Shown here: positions 1 to 9,220 of the stretch, piece after piece
Position numbering within the stretch: the stretch's first letter is position 1
Layout of the letters: each line of letters begins with the position of its first letter
NCBI RefSeq assembly: GCF_023554555.1
Contig: NZ_JAMJWC010000004.1
Location: forward strand, 1 to 64,000
DNA length: 64,000 bases
Direction: 5' to 3'
Source: Sphingobacterium sp. lm-10
Lineage (GTDB): Bacteria > Bacteroidota > Bacteroidia > Sphingobacteriales > Sphingobacteriaceae
Notes under the pieces: model-generated
Told to the model about the DNA's origin: nothing
The model's input: the letters and a program-made list of their open reading frames with translations, nothing else
Database searches by the model: none
Made by a program: the position numbers and the translations under genes

Positions 1-50
1 AAACCCACTTTTATATCCTTTCACCACTCTTCCTCCCTTGCGGAGTGGTG

Positions 51-82
51 CAAAGGTAGAATAAACTTTTACTCCCGCAAAA
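51..82 (-). promoter_or_regulatory. Promoter firing off the left edge, followed by a leader hairpin
   Basis: On the minus strand TACCTTTG (51-58) matches the Bacteroidota -7 consensus TAnnTTTG exactly. A TTTTG at 78-82 lies 19 bases upstream, where the -33 box should be. The transcript would run left out of the window. Its first bases (about 22-50) can form an 8-bp hairpin, CACCACTC with GAGTGGTG. The gene served is not in the window; a strong, possibly ribosomal or RNA, promoter is a guess from its resemblance to the rpsP and pnp promoters. Confidence 0.55.
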
Positions 83-188
83 CCTTTTCTACATTTTCAT
101 GTTTACACCTCCCTAACTGCCTTATCCACAAGGAGATTTTTTTGATCGATAATTCTATTATCTTCGCGTAGACGATTAATACCCTAGC

Positions 189-1352
189 ATGACAACACCC
201 AAAAATATCCTATTGACTTCCAAACTACCGAATACAGGAAACAGCATATTCTCTAAAATGACGGCCTTAGCACAGCAATATCAGGCCATCAACCTTGCGC
301 AAGGTTTTCCAGACTTCCCCGTTGATCCAAAATTATTGGACTTGGTGAGCTCGGCGATGCATCAGCAGGCTAATCAATATGCCCCGATGCCAGGCCTTCC
401 GTTGCTTCGTGAGCGTATCGCAGAAAAATACCAAAGTTTCTACCATGTAAATGTGGACCCCGAAAGTGAAATCACCATTACGAATGGGGCTACACAAGCG
501 ATATTTACCACTATCGCTACAATTATACATGCGGGCGACGAGGTTATTATTTTCGAACCAGCATACGACTGCTATCGCCCAACCATCGAACTTTTTGGCG
601 GTAAAGTGATCGCTATACCTTTAGTAGCACCGGAATTCACCGTAGATTGGCAACAGGTCGCCGAACAAGTAACGGATCGCACGCGTATGGTTATCATTAA
701 CAATCCTGGAAACCCCAGCTGCACGGTGTGGACCAAGGAAGATCTCTTGCAATTGCAGAAGATCATAACTCGCCATGAACTAATTGTACTCAGCGATGAG
801 GTGTACGAACATATTATATATGATGAAAGGCAACATCAATCGGCGTTGCTGTTTGACGAGCTTCGTGCGCGCAGCTTTGTAATTGCCTCGTTTGGAAAGT
901 TATTGCATTGCACGGGTTGGAAATTGGGTTATGTGGTCGCACCAAAAGAACTCACTGCTGAATTTCGAAAAATACACCAGCAAAATGTATTCAGCGTGAA
1001 TACTCCCATGCAGCACGCCATTGCAGCCTATCTGGATAACCCAGAATATTATCACGAACTTTCTACCTTTATGCAGGGAAAGAGAGATAGGGTAATCAAT
1101 GGACTGGCTTCCTCTGCTTTTCGAATCACACCCTCCGCTGGAACCTATTTCTTACTGTTAGATTATAAGAACATTAGCCACAAAACAGAAATGGATTTTG
1201 CCATGCAACTCATCGAACAACATGGTGTGGCTTTGATCCCAATAGCTCCATTTTATCATCATGCTACCGAGCAACATACCCTTCGTTTGTGTTTTGCAAA
1301 AAAAGAGGAAACCTTAGATCGCGCTATTCAACTATTAAACAAGGTGTCTTAA
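189..1352 (+). CDS. Methionine aminotransferase (PLP, class I/II)
   Basis: Cytosolic PLP-dependent aminotransferase of fold type I, closest in pattern to YbdL/methionine aminotransferases that convert 4-methylthio-2-oxobutanoate to methionine. Visible motifs: NLAQGFPDF near residue 35, NNPGNP at 171-176, the PLP-contacting DEVYE at 203-207, and SFGK with the Schiff-base lysine at about 237 followed by TGWKLGY. Length of 387 residues is normal. The usual NNPHNPTG is NNPGNPSC here and SFGKTYHTTGWK is SFGKLLHCTGWK, small deviations that should not abolish PLP binding. It is convergent with the LacI gene, 7 bases apart, with no terminator visible between them. Exact substrate is inferred from family resemblance; kynurenine/glutamine transaminase activity is the alternative. 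Confidence 0.85.
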   Translation: MTTPKNILLTSKLPNTGNSIFSKMTALAQQYQAINLAQGFPDFPVDPKLLDLVSSAMHQQANQYAPMPGLPLLRERIAEKYQSFYHVNVDPESEITITNGATQAIFTTIATIIHAGDEVIIFEPAYDCYRPTIELFGGKVIAIPLVAPEFTVDWQQVAEQVTDRTRMVIINNPGNPSCTVWTKEDLLQLQKIITRHELIVLSDEVYEHIIYDERQHQSALLFDELRARSFVIASFGKLLHCTGWKLGYVVAPKELTAEFRKIHQQNVFSVNTPMQHAIAAYLDNPEYYHELSTFMQGKRDRVINGLASSAFRITPSAGTYFLLLDYKNISHKTEMDFAMQLIEQHGVALIPIAPFYHHATEQHTLRLCFAKKEETLDRAIQLLNKVS

Positions 1353-1359
1353 TAGGCTA

Positions 1360-2370
1360 CTATTTACCCGAAGTAGATGTAGAGGAGTCTCTGATCTTAA
1401 GGTCACACGGCACCACAATGTGCTTGACATCTGCCTGCGGATTACGGATTTGTCGCAACAATACCTTCACGAGCTCTTCGGCAATGGTCTCAAGTCGTTG
1501 AGATACAACGGAAATGGATGGCTCGTGCAATTTAAACAAGGTATGATCATCGAACGCGACCATGGCTGGTAGCTTTCCATACTTTTTGTGCACCTTCAAT
1601 CCAGTAATTGCCAAGTAATTCGTCGCGAATAACACTGCATCCAATTTATTTTCTTCAATGAACTCAAAAATTTGAGCGATAGCGATATCCTCTTGTTCGT
1701 CAATTTGAATTTTTTTGATGTAAGCCTGGCGTTGGTATTGATCCAATGCTTTCATGTACCCATCCATACGATCACGCATTTGTGTCTGATCCGAATACAA
1801 CGATACGAAACCTATACGACGATTATCAGCATTCTCCAGAAGGTGCTTGGTAGCACGAAAGGCACCATTAAAATTATCCGACACCACATAGTTGGTTTCC
1901 ACTTGTGGTATATATCGATCGAAAAGCACCACCGGCACATTGTTTTTTAATAAAAGTGCCACGACATCTTCTAGGCCTTCTGTTGGGGTGATGATAAAAC
2001 CATCCACTTGCCTATCATAAAATAACTGAATCAACTCCTTTGCCTTTACGGTATCATTCCCCATACTACAATACAGCAAATGGTAGCCGCTAGAGTAAGA
2101 AAATTCCTCGATATGCTTAGCGATATTGGCAAAAAACGAGTTGGAAATATCTTCTACTAATAACCCCAGAATTTTCGTTTGCCCAGTACGCAAACTTTGC
2201 GCTAACTGATTGGGCTTGTATCCCACTTTTTTGACATACTCTAATACCCTGTTGGTCAATGCATCACTGATCCGTTTTTCTTTGGCTTTGCCATTTAAAA
2301 TAAAGGAAATGGTGGTGACAGATACGCCTAGTGATTTAGCGATATCGCTGATCAGGATTCTTTTACTCAT
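1360..2370 (-). CDS. LacI-family transcriptional regulator
   Basis: DNA-binding regulator with an N-terminal LacI helix-turn-helix (residues about 4-50; IAKSLGVSVTTISFILNG) and the hinge region KVGYKPNQLAQSLRTGQT, followed by a periplasmic-binding-protein-like sugar-sensing domain (about 60-330). Length of 336 is standard. It is divergent from the GH92 alpha-mannosidase gene; the 155-base gap holds three copies of TTTTAGCA in either orientation that could be its operator. The likely job is sugar-responsive control of the mannosidase and of itself. The inducer cannot be read from sequence. Start is the ATG whose product begins MSKRILISDIA, typical of the family. Confidence 0.9.
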   Translation of the reverse strand: MSKRILISDIAKSLGVSVTTISFILNGKAKEKRISDALTNRVLEYVKKVGYKPNQLAQSLRTGQTKILGLLVEDISNSFFANIAKHIEEFSYSSGYHLLYCSMGNDTVKAKELIQLFYDRQVDGFIITPTEGLEDVVALLLKNNVPVVLFDRYIPQVETNYVVSDNFNGAFRATKHLLENADNRRIGFVSLYSDQTQMRDRMDGYMKALDQYQRQAYIKKIQIDEQEDIAIAQIFEFIEENKLDAVLFATNYLAITGLKVHKKYGKLPAMVAFDDHTLFKLHEPSISVVSQRLETIAEELVKVLLRQIRNPQADVKHIVVPCDLKIRDSSTSTSGK

Positions 2371-2406
2371 AATTTATTGGAGTTGTTTTTTGTCTAAAAT
2401 ATATAA

Positions 2407-2464
2407 TTTTTAGCAAAATTTTTAGCACATGACAATATTTAACACAGAGTCTTTTTTGCTAAAA
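2407..2464. promoter_or_regulatory. Candidate LacI operator cluster between lacI and GH92 genes
   Basis: TTTTTAGCA occurs twice as a direct repeat 12 bases apart (2407-2415 and 2419-2427), and its inverse TGCTAAAA occurs at 2457-2464. The sites lie in the divergent promoter region between a LacI-type regulator and a glycoside hydrolase. The repeat is seen directly; binding by the neighbouring regulator is inference. The sites differ from the CG-centred palindrome common in LacI operators, so this is only a candidate. An imperfect -7 element for the GH92 gene lies near 2485-2495. Confidence 0.4.
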
Positions 2465-2525
2465 GGTTTTAATAGTGGTCAATATAAATTTTGTAGATTT
2501 ACATATTCAATATTCCTAAACACAG

Positions 2526-4772
2526 ATGTTAAGAAAACTAATAAAGCAAACTAAATTCATTTTAGCCATCGCAGTTGCATCGACTGCGCAAGCACAGCAA
2601 AAGCCGACTGCCTTTGTAGATCCATTCATTGGCTCGGCCGAGCACGGACACGTATTTGTAGGAGCCAACGTACCTTTTGGTGGTGTGCAACTAGGACCAA
2701 CACAAATTGCCCAAACCTGGGATCAGTTTAATGGATGGGACTGGTGCAGTGGTTATAATTATATCAGTGAGGATATCCTCGGATTTACACATACGCATTT
2801 AAGTGGTACTGGTATTGGCGACCTGAATGATATTATGATTGTTCCTGCGACAGGCCAACTTCAACTAAAGCCAGCAGAATTCGACAAAATGCATACAGGG
2901 TATGGTTCTCACTTTAAGAAAGAGAACGAAATTGCTAAACCTGGTTTTTACAGCGTATACTTAGACGATTACAAAGTAAAAGCAAATTTAACAGCCTCCG
3001 AACGTGTTGGCTACCACCAATACATATACGACAACACGGATAATGCCCACGTGTTGGTAGATCTGGGATTTCGTATGAATTGGGATAAAGCCACGGATAC
3101 GTATTTAAAGCAGATCGATGAAACCACATTTGTAGGCTATCGTTTCTCTTCTGGTTGGGCAACCGACCAGAAAGTGTACTTTGCGATCAAAACCTCCAGA
3201 CCAATCAAGGAAGTAAAATATTTCGATGGTGATGTATCGCGAACTGGCTACAATGCTTTTAAAGGTCTAGCCATTAAAGCAGCATTATTTTTCGACGCCG
3301 CTAAAGACAATACCATCGAACTTAAGGTCGGGCTTTCTCCGGTTAGCACCGAGAATGCATTGGACAATATTGAAAAGGAACTTCCTAATTGGAATTTTCA
3401 AGAGGCAACCGCTTCGGCAGATGCAAAGTGGAATGAGACGCTCGGAAAGATTGACTACGACAGTACCGACGAATTAAAGAAGGTATTTTACACAGCATTA
3501 TATCATTCGTACTTCGCTCCTACTATTTTCGATGATCACAATGGCGATTATATGGGTACGGACAAACAAGTTTATCGTAATGCGGACTTCGTCAATTACA
3601 CGATTTTCTCTTTATGGGATACCTACCGTGCACTACATCCGTTGATGACTATTTTGGAGAAACCAAAAATAACATCTGATTTCATAAAAACATTTTTGTC
3701 TATCTATCAGCAACAAGGAAAATTGCCAGTATGGCATTTATGGGCTAATGAAACCAATACGATGGTTGGCTTACCTGCAATTCCAATTATCGCCGATGCA
3801 TTTTTAAAAGGATTAGTAGCCGAAGAAGATCACGAGCTATTGTGGGAAGCGGTGAAAACAACGGCTATGGGCGACGATTATGGCTTGAAATTCGTTAGAG
3901 AGCTCAGTTTCATCCCGATCGACAGCATGGATAATGAATCCGTAGCCTGGGGACTGGAGTACGCAATTGCGGATTATGGTGTGTACCGCATTGCCGAAAA
4001 ACTAGGTAAAACGGAAGATGCGGAATATTTCAAAAAACGTTCGAAGCTGTACGAAATCTATTTCGATAAAGACGAGCGCTTTTTCGTAGGCCGCTACGCT
4101 AACGGTGATTTCCGTCGTCCGTTCGATCCGTTGATGGCAGAACACCGCAAAAATGATTATTGCGAGGGCAATGCTTGGCAATACCTTTGGTTGGTACCGC
4201 ATGATGTAGATGGGTTGATGGGCCTATTAGGCGGAAAGAAAGCATTCATTGATCGCTTGGATGAATTTATCAACTTGCCCGAAGAGTTGGATAATGCATC
4301 ACCGGATATCTCCGGATTGATCGGCCAATATGCGCAAGGAAACGAGCCAAACCACCATGTACCTTATCTATATGCGATGGCGGGCGAGCACTGGAAAACA
4401 GCCAAATTGGTCAACGAAGCGATGGTGCAAAACTATACCTCAGCGCCAAACGGCCTATGTGGAAATGATGATGCTGGGCAAATGAGCGCCTGGTATGTAT
4501 TTTCGTCTATGGGATTGTATCCTGCTAACCCGATGAGCGGCGAGTATGTACTAGGATCACCTCGGATGAAGCAGGCATCGATCAACCTGCCAAATGGTAA
4601 TACCTTTGTGATCGATGCAAAAAATCAAAGCGATGCCAACATTTATATTACATCAGCCAAATTGAACGGTGTGGCATTGAAACGCACGCATATCACACAC
4701 GAAGAACTCCTAAAAGGCGGCAAGCTGGAGTTGGAAATGAGCAACAAACCAAACAAAAAATTTGGCAAATAA
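2526..4772 (+). CDS. Secreted GH92 alpha-mannosidase
   Basis: Calcium-dependent exo-alpha-mannosidase of glycoside hydrolase family 92, exported by an N-terminal signal peptide (about residues 1-23, ending AQA) and probably periplasmic. Family hallmarks are all present: PFIGSAEHGHVFVGA and PFGGVQLGP near the start, GFTHTHLSGTG, LWDTYRALHPL, the CEGNAWQYLW segment with the probable catalytic acid Glu547, GNEPNHHVPY, and CGNDDAGQMSAWYVF with candidate base Asp648/649 near the C terminus. Length of 748 is typical. The GH92 family mostly trims alpha-1,2/1,3/1,4/1,6-mannose from N-glycans or mannans; linkage cannot be told. There is no SusC/SusD pair nearby, so it is not in an obvious polysaccharide utilisation locus. 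Probably controlled by the divergent LacI regulator. Confidence 0.95.
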   Translation: MLRKLIKQTKFILAIAVASTAQAQQKPTAFVDPFIGSAEHGHVFVGANVPFGGVQLGPTQIAQTWDQFNGWDWCSGYNYISEDILGFTHTHLSGTGIGDLNDIMIVPATGQLQLKPAEFDKMHTGYGSHFKKENEIAKPGFYSVYLDDYKVKANLTASERVGYHQYIYDNTDNAHVLVDLGFRMNWDKATDTYLKQIDETTFVGYRFSSGWATDQKVYFAIKTSRPIKEVKYFDGDVSRTGYNAFKGLAIKAALFFDAAKDNTIELKVGLSPVSTENALDNIEKELPNWNFQEATASADAKWNETLGKIDYDSTDELKKVFYTALYHSYFAPTIFDDHNGDYMGTDKQVYRNADFVNYTIFSLWDTYRALHPLMTILEKPKITSDFIKTFLSIYQQQGKLPVWHLWANETNTMVGLPAIPIIADAFLKGLVAEEDHELLWEAVKTTAMGDDYGLKFVRELSFIPIDSMDNESVAWGLEYAIADYGVYRIAEKLGKTEDAEYFKKRSKLYEIYFDKDERFFVGRYANGDFRRPFDPLMAEHRKNDYCEGNAWQYLWLVPHDVDGLMGLLGGKKAFIDRLDEFINLPEELDNASPDISGLIGQYAQGNEPNHHVPYLYAMAGEHWKTAKLVNEAMVQNYTSAPNGLCGNDDAGQMSAWYVFSSMGLYPANPMSGEYVLGSPRMKQASINLPNGNTFVIDAKNQSDANIYITSAKLNGVALKRTHITHEELLKGGKLELEMSNKPNKKFGK

Positions 4773-4820
4773 CACAAAAGTTAAGTATACTTATTGCTAA
4801 ACCAGTAGAGAGGATTACAT

Positions 4821-5141
4821 ATGTCAGATATTAGTAACATCAATGTCCAGGATATGGAAGATGGAAATGACAAAGATTTCTATCAAAATTTTAAGGAGAA
4901 ATTGCTCGATGTAGAGCAATTTCCTTCCGTATATAAGTTTAAGTTCATTGTGAAAAGCGACTTGAATAAGGAGCCGGAAATTGAAAAGATTTTTGAGCAG
5001 ACCAATTCCAAGTTTACCTTTAAGGAATCTAGCGGTGGTAAGTATAAATCTATCACCGTAGCCACCTATGTACAAAGTGCCGACGAAGTGGTGAATTATT
5101 ACAAATCGGTATCAGAGATTGAATCGGTGATGATGCTTTAG
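4821..5141 (+). CDS. DUF493 (YbeD-like) family protein
   Basis: Small cytosolic protein of 106 residues. The C-terminal part (about 20-106) matches the DUF493/YbeD fold: KEKLLDVEQFPSVYKFKFIVKS then a beta-alpha-beta ACT-like core ending YKSVSEIESVMML, as in Bacteroidota members. The family resembles the regulatory ACT domain and has no established biochemical role. It follows the GH92 gene by 48 bases and ends at the strong palindromic terminator shared with pnp, with which it is convergent. Confidence 0.85.
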   Translation: MSDISNINVQDMEDGNDKDFYQNFKEKLLDVEQFPSVYKFKFIVKSDLNKEPEIEKIFEQTNSKFTFKESSGGKYKSITVATYVQSADEVVNYYKSVSEIESVMML

Positions 5142-5155
5142 ATAGCAATGACGTT

Positions 5156-5202
5156 ATTACATAATAAAGGCTCGCTAAAATAGCGAGCCTTTATTATGTA
5201 AT
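5156..5202. terminator. Bidirectional terminator between DUF493 and pnp
   Basis: Perfect inverted repeat with 22-bp arms (5156-5177 and 5181-5202) around an AAA loop. The core is AGGCTCGCTA/TAGCGAGCCT, followed on both strands by TTTATTAT. It lies between two convergent genes and should end transcripts from both sides. Confidence 0.9.
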
Positions 5203-5215
5203 ATGAAAAACCGGA

Positions 5216-7372
5216 TTATTCTGCTGGTGCAGCAGGTGCTGGCTTCTCTTCGCGTGGAGGGCGTGGTAGTAATGCTTTTCGAGAAAGCTTCAACTTACCT
5301 TGCTTATCCACATCTAATAGTTTCACTTTTACAATCTCACCTTCGGTGAATACACCGTCCATATTTTCTAGACGAGTCCAATCGATTTCTGAGATGTGCA
5401 ACAAACCATCTTTTCCTGGCATAATCTCTACAAAAGCACCGAAAGCCATAATAGACTTCACTTTACCTTCGTACACTGCGCCAACCTCTGGTTTAGCAGC
5501 GATCGCTTTGATGCGTCCTAAAGCAGCATCAACCGCTTCTTTGTTGTCCGCGAATACCTGTACAACACCTTTGTTGTCCACTTCTTCGATAGAGATCGAT
5601 GCACCAGTTTCGCGTTGCATCTCTTGAATGATTTTACCACCGGGTCCGATTACCGCACCGATAAATTCTTTATCAATCGTGATAGAAACCAAACGAGGCG
5701 CATGAGATTTGTAATCTTCACGTGGCGCTGTCAACGTTTTGTTCATTTCGCCCAAGATATGAAGACGCGCTTCTTTCGCTTGATCTAAAGCTTGTGTCAA
5801 CACTTCCCATTTTAGACCATTGATCTTCAAGTCCATCTGGCAACCTACGATACCTTTTGCAGTACCAGTTACTTTGAAGTCCATATCTCCTAAGTGATCT
5901 TCATCACCTAAGATATCAGAAAGAATCGCGTATTTACCCGATTTCTCATCGGTGATCAATCCCATCGCAATACCAGATACTGGTGCTTTAATTTTTACAC
6001 CGGCATCCATCAATGCTAGCGTACCCGCACATACGGTAGCCATAGAAGAAGAACCGTTTGATTCCAAAATATCAGAAACAATACGAATCGTGTATGGGTT
6101 TTCGTCTTGAGCAGGCAATACTTGCTTCAACGAACGCATAGCCAAAGCACCGTGTCCTACTTCACGACGACCAGGGCCTCTATTTGGTCTTGCTTCACCA
6201 ACAGAAAATGCAGGGAAGTTGTAGTGTAAGATAAATTTATTGTAACCGTTGATGAATGCACCATCGATCATTTGCTCATCATCTTTACTTCCTAATGTAA
6301 CAGAAGTCAATGATTGCGTTTCGCCACGCGTAAATACTGCCGAGCCGTGTGCAGCAGGCAAGTAATCTACTTCAGTCCAGATCGGACGTACTGTTGTCGA
6401 GTTACGGCCATCCAAACGGATACCTTCGTCCAACAAAAGGTTACGTACCGCATCATACTGTACATCGTGGAAATATTTTTTTGCTAAAAATGTCGTATCC
6501 GCATCCAACTCTTCGCCTAATGTCTCGAAGAATGCTTTGCCGATAGTCGCAAATTGCTCCGAACGCTCGTGTTTCGTTGAACCCGATTTCGCTACAGCAT
6601 AAACTTGATCGTAAGTAGCTTTGAAAGCCGCTTCGCGCAATTCTGGATTTGTCGGCTCGTGGCTGTAAGTACGTTTTACTGTTTTGCCTACTTGCTCTGC
6701 CAACGCAACAACAGATGCTACTTGTTTTTTGATCGCATCGTGCGCAAAAGCAATCGCTTCTACCATTTCGGCTTCCGAGATCTCATTTGCTTCACCTTCT
6801 ACCATCACGATATCCTGTGCAGATCCAGCAACGATGAACTCTAAGCTCGCTTTTTCTAATTCAGTTCTTGTCGGATTGATAACCAATTGACCATCGATTT
6901 TCGCTACGCGAACTTCAGAAATCGGTCCGTTGAAAGGAATATCCGATACTGCAAGAGCAGCAGAAGCTGCTAAACCTGCTAATGCATCTGGCATCACTTC
7001 TTTGTCTGAAGAGATCAAAGAAATCATTACCTGCGTATCAGCGTGATAATCTTCAGGGAACAAAGGACGTAGCGCACGGTCCACAATACGAGAAATCAAC
7101 ACCTCGTAATCAGATAATCTTGCCTCTCTACGTAAAAAACCACCAGGTATACGTCCGGTAGCTGCATATTTTTCTTGATAATCTACAGATAATGGAAGAA
7201 AATCCACTCCTGGTTTTGCCTCTTTGGCAGACACTACTGTTGCCAACAGCATGGTGCTTCCTTGTTTCAACACCACCGATCCGTCTGCCTGTTTGGCCAG
7301 CTTTCCAGTGGATAGCTCGATCTGGGCTCCATTGCCCATATCGATGGTTGTTTTGATTTCGTTATAACTCAT
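5216..7372 (-). CDS. pnp: Polynucleotide phosphorylase (polyribonucleotide nucleotidyltransferase)
   Basis: Phosphorolytic 3'-5' exoribonuclease of mRNA turnover, a trimer. Order of domains: first RNase PH-like domain with [13 protein letters not shown] near the N terminus and [14 protein letters not shown], an all-alpha linker, second RNase PH domain ([42 protein letters not shown]), then a KH domain ([15 protein letters not shown]) and an S1 domain ([33 protein letters not shown]). The protein ends with a short Pro/Ala/Glu tail. I chose the ATG at 7372, giving [13 protein letters not shown]; an ATG at 7402 adds ten residues not expected in the family. It lies downstream of rpsO, the classical neighbour of pnp, but has its own promoter here. 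Confidence 0.97.
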   Translation of the reverse strand: MSYNEIKTTIDMGNGAQIELSTGKLAKQADGSVVLKQGSTMLLATVVSAKEAKPGVDFLPLSVDYQEKYAATGRIPGGFLRREARLSDYEVLISRIVDRALRPLFPEDYHADTQVMISLISSDKEVMPDALAGLAASAALAVSDIPFNGPISEVRVAKIDGQLVINPTRTELEKASLEFIVAGSAQDIVMVEGEANEISEAEMVEAIAFAHDAIKKQVASVVALAEQVGKTVKRTYSHEPTNPELREAAFKATYDQVYAVAKSGSTKHERSEQFATIGKAFFETLGEELDADTTFLAKKYFHDVQYDAVRNLLLDEGIRLDGRNSTTVRPIWTEVDYLPAAHGSAVFTRGETQSLTSVTLGSKDDEQMIDGAFINGYNKFILHYNFPAFSVGEARPNRGPGRREVGHGALAMRSLKQVLPAQDENPYTIRIVSDILESNGSSSMATVCAGTLALMDAGVKIKAPVSGIAMGLITDEKSGKYAILSDILGDEDHLGDMDFKVTGTAKGIVGCQMDLKINGLKWEVLTQALDQAKEARLHILGEMNKTLTAPREDYKSHAPRLVSITIDKEFIGAVIGPGGKIIQEMQRETGASISIEEVDNKGVVQVFADNKEAVDAALGRIKAIAAKPEVGAVYEGKVKSIMAFGAFVEIMPGKDGLLHISEIDWTRLENMDGVFTEGEIVKVKLLDVDKQGKLKLSRKALLPRPPREEKPAPAAPAE

Positions 7373-7441
7373 TTTGTGTTCATTATGGTATGTTTTCGTC
7401 ATGGCGACATACCGAAAATACTAAGACTTTTAATTTCAGCA

Positions 7442-7474
7442 CAAAGGTACACTAAATATCGATAGCTTATTCAA
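7442..7474 (-). promoter_or_regulatory. pnp promoter
   Basis: On the minus strand TACCTTTG (7442-7449) fits TAnnTTTG, with TTG (7472-7474) 22 bases upstream as a -33 element. Predicted transcription starts about 60 bases before the pnp ATG at 7372, leaving a leader that could carry the autoregulatory target known for pnp in other bacteria (the latter is inference). Confidence 0.65.
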
Positions 7475-7501
7475 TTTTCTGAAGGGTGGAGAAAAAGAAA
7501 A

Positions 7502-7525
7502 AGCCACCCGATTTATCGGATGGCT
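7502..7525 (-). terminator. rpsO terminator
   Basis: Downstream of rpsO on the minus strand, AGCCATCCGA pairs with TCGGGTGGCT (one G-U) around a 4-base loop and is followed by a T-rich run (CTTTTTCTTTTTC). It separates rpsO from pnp. Confidence 0.8.
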
Positions 7526-7548
7526 TCTCATTTGTTTTTTACTAAAAC

Positions 7549-7827
7549 TTATTTGATGATTTCACGCAAGCCTAAGCCTTTGATAATCGCACGATATCTT
7601 TCGATATCTTTCTTGTGCAAATAAGCTAACAATGAACGACGTTTACCTACTAATTTTTGTAGTGAACGTTGTGTATTGAAATCTTTTCTGTTTTTTTTCA
7701 AATGCTCTGTTAAGTGAGCAATTCTTTTAGTAAATAAAGCGACTTGTCCTTCTGCAGAACCAGTGTTTGTTGCTCCACCTCCGAACTCTGCGAAGATATC
7801 TGCTTTGTACTCTTTACTTAAATACAT
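7549..7827 (-). CDS. rpsO: Ribosomal protein S15
   Basis: Small-subunit ribosomal protein that binds 16S rRNA helices h20-h22 early in 30S assembly. Recognised by TGSAEGQVALFTKRIAHLTEHLK, the basic DFNTQRSLQKLVGKRRSLLAYL stretch and the end ERYRAIIKGLGLRE. At 92 residues it is close to the usual 88-89. The gene sits alone between its own promoter (7874-7904) and terminator, with pnp downstream, the common rpsO-pnp order. Confidence 0.97.
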   Translation of the reverse strand: MYLSKEYKADIFAEFGGGATNTGSAEGQVALFTKRIAHLTEHLKKNRKDFNTQRSLQKLVGKRRSLLAYLHKKDIERYRAIIKGLGLREIIK

Positions 7828-7873
7828 TCTTGAATAATATGAAAGCTGTAAATAAAAATTGTTAATTATGCCG

Positions 7874-7904
7874 CAAAGCTACTAAATCTCAAACAAATAG
7901 ACAA
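7874..7904 (-). promoter_or_regulatory. rpsO promoter
   Basis: Minus-strand TAGCTTTG (7874-7881) matches the -7 consensus TAnnTTTG, with TTG (7902-7904) 20 bases upstream. Predicted start is roughly 40 bases before the rpsO ATG. Confidence 0.65.
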
Positions 7905-7939
7905 GCTATTATTAGTATGATGCCTATCTTTTCCCTGCA

Positions 7940-9157
7940 TTACACCTTGATATAGATTTTATTTTTGTCAAGGATGGCACAAATCAACCACATAATCACT
8001 AAAAAACACAGGGAATAAAAAAATGAGCCTACTTCGGCTGGGCCAGGCAATGGCGCGCAAACATGATCGTAGAACCATTGTAATGGTGTGGTATAGATGG
8101 CACTCCCATTTTCGTCAGTGTCCTGCCCTATCCGGATTAGCCCAGATATTCTGGGTAGCATACCGCTCAGGACAAAGATAAACAGTGGATTTTTCCCAAA
8201 TACGTCGAAAAAGCGAGTAATTCCATTGCGAATGCCTTGCAGATCAGTGTACCAGATTACACCACCCAAGGACAGTATGGCTAAACCGGTCGTGTAAAAC
8301 ACGTAAGAGCTCGTCCATATTTTTTTGTTGATAGGAAAACCCAAGGACCAGACCCAACCTAGCACCAATAAGAGAAATCCAGTTACCATGGCACCAGCGA
8401 TTAACTTAAAATGTGATTCCTGCAATGCTGGCACACTACCCCAAAGCCAAGACACGGATCCTTCTTTGCGAATAAACACACCGGTCAGAAAACCAAAAAC
8501 AACTTGAATGATAGCCGGCAGTGTGCTGGCGATTCCTTCCGGATCGAAAGGCACTCCTTCGCCTTTGTATAGGTGTGGCACTCCAATCAGTATCTTGTCG
8601 ATATCTGTACCGAACCATCCTGCCAAGGAATAAGGATCTCCCGTTCCGAGCAACGCGCATAGTGCCCAATAAACCAGCAACAACGCGACGGCAGTATAGA
8701 TCAAAACTTTTGGCTTTAAATAGTAAGCTAATACCGAAGCGCCTAAATAAGCAATAGCAATGCGTTGTAAGACGCCGAAAATCCGGACTCCACTATCCCC
8801 ATTACTACTACTAATCCACTCTTTGAAAACTAGACCATCGGATGACCAGCTGACAAATGGAAACCAGTTCAAGAACAATCCGATTAAAAAGATCAGCACA
8901 CTGCGCTTGAGCACCTTTTTCCAGAAAACAGCATCACCCGCTTCCTGTAAACGAGGCATAACAAACGCCATCGCATTACCGACCGCAAATAAAAAGAACG
9001 GAAAAACCAGATCGGTCGGCGTACAACCATGCCAAGGGGCGTGCTGCAACGGAGCAAACATATGAGACCAGCTCCCGGGATTATTGACGAGAATCATCAA
9101 AGCCACGGTAGCACCGCGAAAAATATCTAAAGAATAATAACGGGGTTGCATATTCAT
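7940..9157 (-). CDS. DUF5009/HGSNAT-like membrane acyltransferase family protein
   Basis: Integral inner-membrane protein of about 405 residues with roughly ten hydrophobic helices. The N-terminal YYSLDIFRGATVALMILVNNPG, then HAPWHGCTPTDLVFPFFLFAVG, is the signature of the DUF5009/DUF1624 group related to heparan-alpha-glucosaminide N-acetyltransferase and the NagX-type proteins of N-acetylglucosamine use. By analogy with HGSNAT the His of PWHGCTPTDL would carry the acetyl group across the membrane. Substrate is unknown; a GlcNAc or peptidoglycan-sugar role is inference. The ATG at 9157 (MNMQPRYYSL) is preferred over an upstream GTG. It lies behind the rimM terminator, so probably has its own promoter. 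Confidence 0.8.
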   Translation of the reverse strand: MNMQPRYYSLDIFRGATVALMILVNNPGSWSHMFAPLQHAPWHGCTPTDLVFPFFLFAVGNAMAFVMPRLQEAGDAVFWKKVLKRSVLIFLIGLFLNWFPFVSWSSDGLVFKEWISSSNGDSGVRIFGVLQRIAIAYLGASVLAYYLKPKVLIYTAVALLLVYWALCALLGTGDPYSLAGWFGTDIDKILIGVPHLYKGEGVPFDPEGIASTLPAIIQVVFGFLTGVFIRKEGSVSWLWGSVPALQESHFKLIAGAMVTGFLLLVLGWVWSLGFPINKKIWTSSYVFYTTGLAILSLGGVIWYTDLQGIRNGITRFFDVFGKNPLFIFVLSGMLPRISGLIRIGQDTDENGSAIYTTPLQWFYDHVCAPLPGPAEVGSFFYSLCFLVIMWLICAILDKNKIYIKV

Positions 9158-9182
9158 AATGACGTAGATCGGCACCTAATAT

Positions 9183-9220
9183 AAAAATAAATCCCCGACC
9201 AATGTCGAGGATTTATTTTT
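9183..9220 (-). terminator. rimM terminator
   Basis: 17-base arms (9183-9199 and 9204-9220) pair with a single mismatch around a 4-base loop; AAAAATAAATCC and GGATTTATTTTT are the outer parts. It begins at the rimM stop codon and is A/T-rich on both outer flanks, so it may work on both strands. Confidence 0.8.

Noticed and set aside
6605..6890. Overlapping plus-strand reading frames inside pnp
   Set aside because: They run antisense through conserved pnp sequence and have no family resemblance.
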